From Rhodoferax sp. (GTDB lineage Bacteria > Pseudomonadota > Gammaproteobacteria > Burkholderiales > Burkholderiaceae_C), in contig NZ_JAQTXM010000008.1 in NCBI RefSeq assembly GCF_028688795.1, positions 96,780 to 160,779 on the forward strand: a stretch of DNA of 64,000 nucleotides, given 5' to 3'. The position numbers and the translations under genes are program-made. The notes under the pieces are model-generated. The model saw only the letters and a program-made list of their open reading frames with translations. It searched no databases and had not been told where the DNA came from. Below, in pieces: positions 59,223 to 64,000 of the stretch; position 1 is the stretch's first letter; the number at the start of each line of letters is the position of its first letter.

Positions 59223-59657
59223 ATGTCAACGAAGAGCGACAATCTATTTCATCCTATAAATGGTACTCAAGAGGAAACATGGTATGGTTTTTCTTGGCCT
59301 GCATTCTTCTTTGGGATTATTTGGATGCTTATTAAAGGTTTATATGCCCAAGCAGTTATATCCATAATAATATCAATCGTCACAGCTGGCTTTGCCATTC
59401 CAGTTCTCTGGATTGTTTATGGATTCATGGGGAATGAATTACATAAAAAATCATTGTTAAAAAAAGGCTACTTAACTAAAAGTCAGCATGAGTCTAGTCA
59501 AAAATCAACGAGCAATTCAACCATCAGTCAAGCTTCGCCACATCCCTCCAGTGATTCAATTGATAGACTCACAGCCTTAGCGAAATTAAGGGAATCAGGA
59601 GCGCTTACTCAAGAAGAGTTCGATACACAAAAGGGAACAATCTTAGGGACTGCTTGA
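59223..59657 (+). CDS. Small membrane protein with DUF2628-like and SHOCT domains
   Basis: 144 residues. Two spans (WPAFFFGIIWMLIKGLYAQA and IISIVTAGFAIPVLWIVYGF) resemble DUF2628. The C-terminus DRLTALAKLRESGALTQEEF is the SHOCT short helical domain. It follows the lipoprotein gene closely and shares its AT-rich composition, so they are probably cotranscribed. Function is unknown. Confidence 0.7.
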   Translation: MSTKSDNLFHPINGTQEETWYGFSWPAFFFGIIWMLIKGLYAQAVISIIISIVTAGFAIPVLWIVYGFMGNELHKKSLLKKGYLTKSQHESSQKSTSNSTISQASPHPSSDSIDRLTALAKLRESGALTQEEFDTQKGTILGTA

Positions 59658-59857
59658 TTCGACCTCTTGTGATTAATGTGCTGTCTTTCAACATTAGTAC
59701 TTGTTAGGTAACATTCCCACCGAACCAACTCCGAACCTAACAGCTTCAACACGTCGACACCGGAGGGCGTAACCGCAGGCTGAAGGCAAACCGATCTTGG
59801 AACCGAATAATTTAGTGCCGCTAATGTTACGGCCCGCCTTAAAGGAGTAATAACAAA

Positions 59858-60439
59858 ATGCAACTATCTGCGCTGACCATCCGTTTCAAGACACTGTTAT
59901 TTTCGGGTTTATTCATTCTTCTTCCGATAACCACCAGTGCGGGACTAATTGGAGACACAGTAACGGCTTCCTATCGGGGAAACCTTTTTGTATTAGGCTA
60001 CCCGTCGCCTGATTCCGCTTCAGCGATTATCGGACCTGGATTTGAGTTCACACCGAGCTTGTCTCGAACGGGGACTACTGTTTACAGCGATTTCAGTGAC
60101 AATGGCCTGACGATTATTCTCGGGTATCACGGCGTTTGGAGTTCCGGTGTGACCCCTATGTTCGTTGTTGACTACAGTTTTGCATCAACAACTATCAGTA
60201 GTGTCAGCTTTGATAGCCTCACTTACACAGGCGACTATTTTTGTTGCGGATCTGGCTTGAATACGATCACTTTAACGAGTCCAAACAGCTTCGAGTTGCA
60301 ATTCAGTTCCCTATGGGCGCCAGCTGAACTCAAGTTCAACATAATCACAGTTCCCGAACCAGAGACCATTGTGCTTTTTCTGATTGGACTGACGATGGTT
60401 GGCTTGTTCACTAGACGCAAGCAGCGGAATCTGGGTTAA
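59858..60439 (+). CDS. PEP-CTERM exported protein
   Basis: 193 residues behind AAAGGAG. A signal peptide (TLLFSGLFILLPITTSA) and the C-terminal signal VPEPETIVLFLIGLTMVGLF followed by TRRKQ define it as an exosortase substrate. TGDYFCCGSGLN has adjacent cysteines, as has the PEP-CTERM protein at 25216. It is island-borne, so its exosortase is encoded elsewhere. Confidence 0.82.
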   Translation: MQLSALTIRFKTLLFSGLFILLPITTSAGLIGDTVTASYRGNLFVLGYPSPDSASAIIGPGFEFTPSLSRTGTTVYSDFSDNGLTIILGYHGVWSSGVTPMFVVDYSFASTTISSVSFDSLTYTGDYFCCGSGLNTITLTSPNSFELQFSSLWAPAELKFNIITVPEPETIVLFLIGLTMVGLFTRRKQRNLG

Positions 60440-60457
60440 TCCAAACACGATCATCGA

Positions 60458-60493
60458 ATCAAGACCATGATCCAGAATGTATTCGGTCTTGAT
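60458..60493 (+). terminator. Possible terminator hairpin after the PEP-CTERM gene
   Basis: ATCAAGACC (60458-60466) pairs with GGTCTTGAT (60485-60493). No T run follows, so termination is uncertain. Confidence 0.35.
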
Positions 60494-60688
60494 GGAGAGT
60501 ATTTCGATTAAGCATCTTGGCCCTACCTATCACACCCTTTTGATTACTCTCCCCGTATCCTCACGGCATACAGAACACAGCCCTCACCAACAGCGCGGCC
60601 GGACCCTTGAAGCCTGCCCCGATTGACTTAGCCGACTTGTGACTTCAACGGATATACCCAGCGCTTTGTACAAGGGCAAACTGCGAGC

Positions 60689-61046
60689 CATCCGTGACCA
60701 CGGCGACATTGCCAAGAGCATTCGTTTTGGCGCCACCATGGTGATGATTGGCTCACTCTTTGCCGGCCTTGAGGAAAGCCCCGGCCAGACTGTGGAGGTG
60801 GATGGCAAGCTGTTCAAGGAATATTACGGCTCGGCCAGCGACTTCAACAAGGGTGAGTACAAGCATGTGGAGGGCAAGCGCATTCTGGAGCCCATCAAGG
60901 GCAAACTGGCCGACACCCTGACCGAGATGGAGCAAGACGTGCAAAGCTCCATCAGCTACTCAGGCGGCAAAAAGCTGATGGACATCCGCAAGGTGAATTA
61001 CGTCACGCTCGGCGGTGACAACGCCGGTGAACATTTGCTGATGTAG
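60689..61046 (+). pseudogene. 3' fragment of guaC (right copy)
   Basis: It is homologous to guaC from codon ~207 to the stop. An artificial short frame starts upstream (GTG 60639) and runs into it, giving a chimera without the catalytic Cys. It is not expected to be functional. Confidence 0.85.
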
Positions 61047-61107
61047 ATGCACCCTGAATCGCTCTTGGCGTCGAAATCCCGTGGTCATTTAAGCCCTGAT
61101 TTGTCGC

Positions 61108-61113
61108 TATAAT
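61108..61113 (+). promoter_or_regulatory. -10 element of tRNA-Lys
   Basis: Perfect TATAAT 35 bp upstream of the tRNA 5' end. A clear -35 is not obvious. Confidence 0.5.
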
Positions 61114-61148
61114 TTAGAGCTTCGATAAACGTTTAAATCGTTGCGAAT

Positions 61149-61224
61149 GGGAACTTAGCTCAGCTGGTAGAGCAGCGGACTCTTAATCCGTAGGTCGAGA
61201 GTTCGAATCTCTCAGTTCCCACCA
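61149..61224 (+). tRNA. tRNA-Lys (anticodon CTT)
   Basis: 76 nt with encoded CCA. The acceptor stem is GGGAACT/AGTTCCC, the D arm GCTC/GAGC, the anticodon stem GCGGA/TCCGT with loop CTCTTAA (anticodon CTT), and the T arm GAGAG-TTCGAAT-CTCTC. It decodes AAG. Confidence 0.95.
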
Positions 61225-61241
61225 AAAAACATAATAAAAAC

Positions 61242-61274
61242 AAGCACTTACAGGAAACTGGCAAGTGCTTTTTT
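61242..61274 (+). terminator. Intrinsic terminator after tRNA-Lys
   Basis: AAGCACTT (61242-61249) / AAGTGCTT (61263-61270) with an inner CAG/CTG pair and a GAAA loop, followed by a T run. Confidence 0.85.
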
Positions 61275-61291
61275 ACTTCTGGATTTATTCA

Positions 61292-61392
61292 TTGCCAGAC
61301 TATTGCCAGACCGTTATTTCAAGGTGAAGCAGTAGCAGAATGAATTAAAAAAGACGGTTTTCCGTCTGGCAACCAATTTTCTGTTGCCAGAC
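61292..61392. repeat. Four TTGCCAGAC repeats beside tRNA-Lys
   Basis: Direct copies at 61292-61300, 61303-61311 (11-bp phase) and 61384-61392, and an inverted copy at 61364-61372. The spacing and neighbourhood of an AlpA-type gene suggest recombination or excisionase binding sites. Confidence 0.5.
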
Positions 61393-61870
61393 TGGCGGCA
61401 GCATCTTTAGTCAGTGCATTGAGCGCACGTTCTTCTTGAACAAACTCATCTTGCCAATCGGTGACTTTGATGACTTCAATCGGTTGAGGTTCCTTCTGTA
61501 CCTGAACCGGTGCCGGTTGCGGTGCCTATATTGGTGCTGGTGGCCTACCCGCCTTCATGGCATCCGAAATTTGACCGTTGGCTCTGAGGACAGCCAAGCG
61601 ATCAAAAATTCTTTGTTTGGTGGCACCACAATCGAATTCAGCAACCCCCGTTCGCAGCAAAAAATTTATTTCGTCTATGACTTTATTCGCGCTGATAGGT
61701 TTTCCGCGTTTATGCAGATCAATGCAAACTAGACCGATTTGCGGGTCTTTTATGCCCCGGTTTTCGTAGTCGTCTTTATCGACGTGGTGGACGTTCTCAA
61801 TGCGTTCTGCGATTTTGATACCGTAGCGTAGTAGTTCATCGTCTACCTCTTTGGTGTCGATGCCAAGCAA
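61319..61870 (-). pseudogene. Island gene interrupted by an in-frame amber codon
   Basis: The frame runs from TTG 61870 to TGA 61319-61321, with one TAG at 61526-61528. The upstream 114 codons encode a protein with DDELLRYGIKIAERIENVHH and VIDEINFLLRTGVAEFDCGA. After the TAG the frame continues as APQPAPVQVQKEPQPIEVIK and EERALNALTKDAAASLATEN. In-frame stops also lie right upstream of the TTG. No family is recognised. Either a pseudogene or readthrough; the former is simpler. Confidence 0.55.
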
Positions 61871-61893
61871 CTATCAGCATGTGTGGCAGTGGC

Positions 61894-62187
61894 TTAACCG
61901 ATGATAGGTGCTGGTCTCTTTACAAATCTGAATTCACCAGGCTTTAGCCCTCTCCACTCAACTTCGGGCAAAGCTTGAACGCAATCGTAAAGGTCACTGT
62001 ACCGCCAAGCTACGCGGCGCGCACCAACTTGCACTGGTGGTGGGTACAAGCCTTTTTTGATACCCTCGCGGAATGTGGTTCGACCAAGGTTCAGCAACTC
62101 TAAAGCTTGCGCTTCTGACAATAGGATTGACCCCGTTTCGATAACTTCATCGCTGTTTTCCGAATTCGTGATATAGATGCTTTTCAT
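61894..62187 (-). CDS. AlpA-type helix-turn-helix regulator
   Basis: 97 residues. LLSEAQALELLNLGRTTFRE followed by GIKKGLYPPPVQVGARRVAW is the winged HTH signature of AlpA/excisionase-type proteins of phages and islands. It lies just upstream of the amber-interrupted ORF, in the same direction, and 670 bp from tRNA-Lys. It likely controls an integrase that is now lost. Confidence 0.78.
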   Translation of the reverse strand: MKSIYITNSENSDEVIETGSILLSEAQALELLNLGRTTFREGIKKGLYPPPVQVGARRVAWRYSDLYDCVQALPEVEWRGLKPGEFRFVKRPAPIIG

Positions 62188-62557
62188 GCGCAGCCATGGT
62201 TGCTGACTAAGGGACTTGCTACCTGCACTTGTCGGAACGATGTGGCTCTACCCCCTTGAGTGTGATATGGGATTGTATTGAACTCAGGTGCAGGCATGCA
62301 GGGATGAAATGTCCCTTTCTCAAGTGAACTCGGTTAAGTATTGCAGCTAATTCCAGCCTCCAGATCACATTGGTATGCCGGAATAGCAGAGGGAAAATTC
62401 CCACCGCCGATCAAGCTAACAAGTGGGTTGCTTGCTGGAAATATTCAAATATTCAGGTTTTGATGGTTTCGTTTTAATCAAGCGAAGCAGCATGTCCCTA
62501 CCCACTGCAAATCGGGCACTGCCCACAGGTGATCTGTACGAGAGCCTGATAGGTAGG
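62188..62557. other. Gene-free stretch
   Basis: 370 bp in which I see no gene; only short frames without recognisable features. Confidence 0.4.
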
Positions 62558-62835
62558 TCAGGTCACCCGGACCTCGACCTCGATCCCTACAAACGCGTCA
62601 GCCGCACCCAAAAAGCTGCCCGACACAGGCATCAACAGCGTGATGTCGCGGGCAACGGCCTGTTGGCCAACCATGCTGCCAGAGCGGTCTACCACCAGAG
62701 CCAGGCGCATCGGAGTCACTGTGGTTTTGGTGTGTGCAGGCTGGGAGCCTGCACACGGACCAATAAGTCAAGCACGCCACCCTGGGCGGAGATGGCGGAG
62801 GTGCGGGGCGAAAACATAATTGTGGGCTGTGTCAT
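62558..62835 (-). pseudogene. von Willebrand factor A domain protein, broken
   Basis: ATG 62835 follows AAGGAG and starts MTQPTIMFSPRTSAISAQGG. A frameshift then occurs near 62725; in the new frame MRLALVVDRSGSMVGQQ is the MIDAS DxSxS start of a vWA domain. Directly after it, most of the vWA domain is missing and a terminal strand segment follows (AVARDITLLMPVSGSF), ending at 62558. So it carries both a frameshift and an internal deletion. Confidence 0.6.
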
Positions 62836-63057
62836 GGGGTTCTCCTTTTTCGGCGGGTTACATCACACAGAAGCGGGTGGCCGCTGTATGGCGACAAGTG
62901 TGACGCCCCAGGCAATCAGGATGTGAGCCTGCAAGACTGTGATTTGCACCAGTGGTTTGGGTGATTTTTTGGCGGTGACAGGCTCACGTTGTGACCATGG
63001 CCAGGGTTTCCAAGCCACATCGCCAGATAGGTTGCATATTGATTGGCCAAGTCCGTA

Positions 63058-63630
63058 ATGGCGCTTGATCAGATCATCCACAGCCAACGCACCACTGGTG
63101 GTCGTGCCACGCTGGATGTGCTGCATCATGTTTTGCATGCAGCCGTGGGCTGGACAGACTCGCACTTGCACGAATTTGAAATAGAAGGCAAACGCTATGC
63201 CAATATGGAAGACGACGAATTCGGCGATTTCCAGAATACCCTGGACGAATCACTGTTCACGCTCAAGGACTTGTTCAAAGAAGGCAAAACCTACATGTAC
63301 ATGTACGACTTTGGTGATGGCTGGCGGCACAGTTTCACCGTTGTGGCTGTCACACCGTCGACCAAATCCACCTGTGATGTGGGTAGCGCCTGGATTGAGG
63401 ATAGCCAAAGGGCCTGCCCGCCCGAGAACTGCGGTGGCATTTGGACATACCAGGATTTTCTCAAAGACATCACTGAAGCACCAGACGAAACTGAAGCAAT
63501 TGAATTCAAAGAGTGGGTTGGAATGGACTTTGACCCAGGGCGTTTTGACCGAAATGCGGCCAACGCGGCCATCGCACACATGTTTTGGAATCACTGGATC
63601 GTGATCGGTGGCACAGACCAAGGGCAATGA
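63058..63630 (+). pseudogene. pRiA4b ORF-3-like protein, N-terminus lost
   Basis: 190 codons. From about residue 18 LDVLHHVLHAAVGWTDSHLH through MYMYDFGDGWRHSFTVV is typical of pRiA4b ORF-3 family proteins, common on plasmids and islands. These usually begin with a strand-helix part (of the IWRRLxVP type) that is replaced here by unrelated sequence. It is either a truncated gene or one with an altered start. Confidence 0.65.
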
Positions 63631-64000
63631 CAACCCCTTATTCTGTAATCACGTTCAGTGATGGCCTCAATTGGCAATCAAGGTCATTGATCTGTGCCCC
63701 TATATGACAACTCGACCCGCAAAATCAGTGGAAGCTTTGGAGCCAGATGTACTTCGGCAGTGCAGCGGTTCCTGACATAGGTCTGCCCGAAATGCTCGCT
63801 CCAGACCAGTCAGTCACTCCAGTAGCCTGACAGTCAGCAATATGGTATCGAATTCGCTGATAGCGGCAGCCGATAAAGTTAAGGTTTGTAGGATGCCTGC
63901 CCGTGAGCACTGGCGTGGATGAGTTCACGTAAACCTAAGGGCAGGCGTCGTACAAGCCTCGGGGGAGGAAACCGCGGGGAGTGCCGCAGTTGTTGGAGTG
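63631..64000. other. Right-edge region with an imperfect palindrome
   Basis: No gene is convincing. It contains the inverted repeat described at 63882-63959. Confidence 0.4.
63882..63959. repeat. Imperfect long inverted repeat
   Basis: Left arm 63882-63902 (AGGTTTGTAGGATGCCTGCCC without its last base in the 20-base core) and right arm 63939-63959 pair at 18 of 21 positions, with an inner GTGA/TCAC pair. It could be a transposon end, a REP-like element or a transcription signal. Confidence 0.4.

Larger units (their letters stand above)
55594..60688. mobile_element. Genomic island inserted between guaC and tRNA-Lys
   Basis: The stretch interrupts tRNA-Lys after its anticodon loop and is bounded on both sides by a guaC-tRNA direct repeat. 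It contains a tyrosine recombinase remnant (57843-58310), more AT-rich coding than the surroundings from about 58300 to 59860, and genes without neighbours' orthology. Boundaries are set by where homology ends (left after 55593, right before 60689). No intact integrase is seen, so it is probably immobile. Confidence 0.75.
60689..61186. repeat. Right copy of the island-flanking direct repeat
   Basis: It pairs with 55096-55593 at constant offset 5593. It brings the 3' end of guaC, the tRNA promoter and the 5' half of the intact tRNA-Lys. Confidence 0.85.

Noticed and set aside
59703..59741. Integron attC-like boxes GTTAGGT and ACCTAAC
   Set aside because: They match GTTRRRY and RYYYAAC, but the order is reversed relative to attC, on both strands, and there is no integrase or cassette array.
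59609..59863. 84-residue minus-strand frame before the second PEP-CTERM gene
   Set aside because: No start signal and no recognised domain; it overlaps the end of the SHOCT gene.
60639..61046. Intact-looking 135-residue frame at the guaC duplicate
   Set aside because: The first 17 codons are unrelated DNA fused by chance to the guaC end; the catalytic part is missing, so it is listed as a fragment.
62863..63171. 102-residue minus-strand frame opposite the pRiA4b-like gene
   Set aside because: The part after residue 25 looks somewhat protein-like, but there is no family match or ribosome-binding site, and half of it is antisense to a recognisable domain.

Overview
The window reads as a chromosomal segment of a betaproteobacterium in the order Burkholderiales, most likely family Comamonadaceae (Rhodoferax/Polaromonas-like). 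The grounds are gene content and protein flavour (DUF3460, DUF2782 and BPSS1780-type proteins, PEP-CTERM proteins, a giant FAD/Fe-S oxidoreductase, homoserine kinase II) and a dispersed repeat with a core like CTCTAGCCCTT...AAGCGCAAGCAGCTAT. The genus is an inference and is not proven by the sequence.

Layout. 1-3455 (-): 3' truncated end of a very large FAD plus Fe-S oxidoreductase. 3642-8689 (+): a Pho-box promoter and ugpBAECQ, for uptake and hydrolysis of glycerol-phosphate compounds. 8693-16434: rhodanese, small membrane protein, hemA-prfA-prmC-slyX-grxD-metG housekeeping block. 16688-24185 (+) and 33137-25950 (-): two paralogous six-gene clusters, arranged convergently, each encoding a complex I / group 4 hydrogenase-like membrane complex whose large subunit has lost the NiFe-binding cysteines (the Ehr, energy-converting hydrogenase-related, type). 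A PEP-CTERM protein and a few small ORFs sit between their 3' ends. 33270-43974: DUF3460, scpA, nadB, panB-panC, polA, a DUF2782-like protein, thrB and a BPSS1780-like membrane protein. 44056-53499: phoX and an acyltransferase separated by Pho boxes; a flavin/2Fe-2S reductase, cytochrome b and octaheme cytochrome c module behind a PmrA/QseB-like promoter; an OlsB-like N-acyltransferase behind a four-repeat Pho box; uvrD.

53524-55453: a secreted protein and guaC. From 55594 to 60688 lies a roughly 5 kb island of different, more AT-rich composition. It is flanked by a 498-bp direct repeat made of the 3' end of guaC, the tRNA-Lys promoter and the 5' half of tRNA-Lys. It holds a coiled-coil membrane protein, a truncated tyrosine recombinase, a lipoprotein, a SHOCT protein and a PEP-CTERM protein. 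An intact tRNA-Lys(CTT) closes it at 61149. Beyond it are degenerate mobile-element remains: an AlpA-type regulator, an ORF broken by an in-frame amber codon, a vWA pseudogene and a truncated pRiA4b ORF-3-like gene.

How the genes work together. Three separate sites carry 11-bp-phased PhoB-type repeats (upstream of ugpB, between phoX and the PlsC-like gene, and upstream of the OlsB-like gene). That suggests a phosphate-starvation programme: scavenging of organic phosphate, and replacement of phospholipid by ornithine lipid. The two Ehr clusters are the most unusual content: a pair of probable ion-translocating membrane complexes of unknown electron donor and acceptor, only one of which carries a fused ferredoxin domain.
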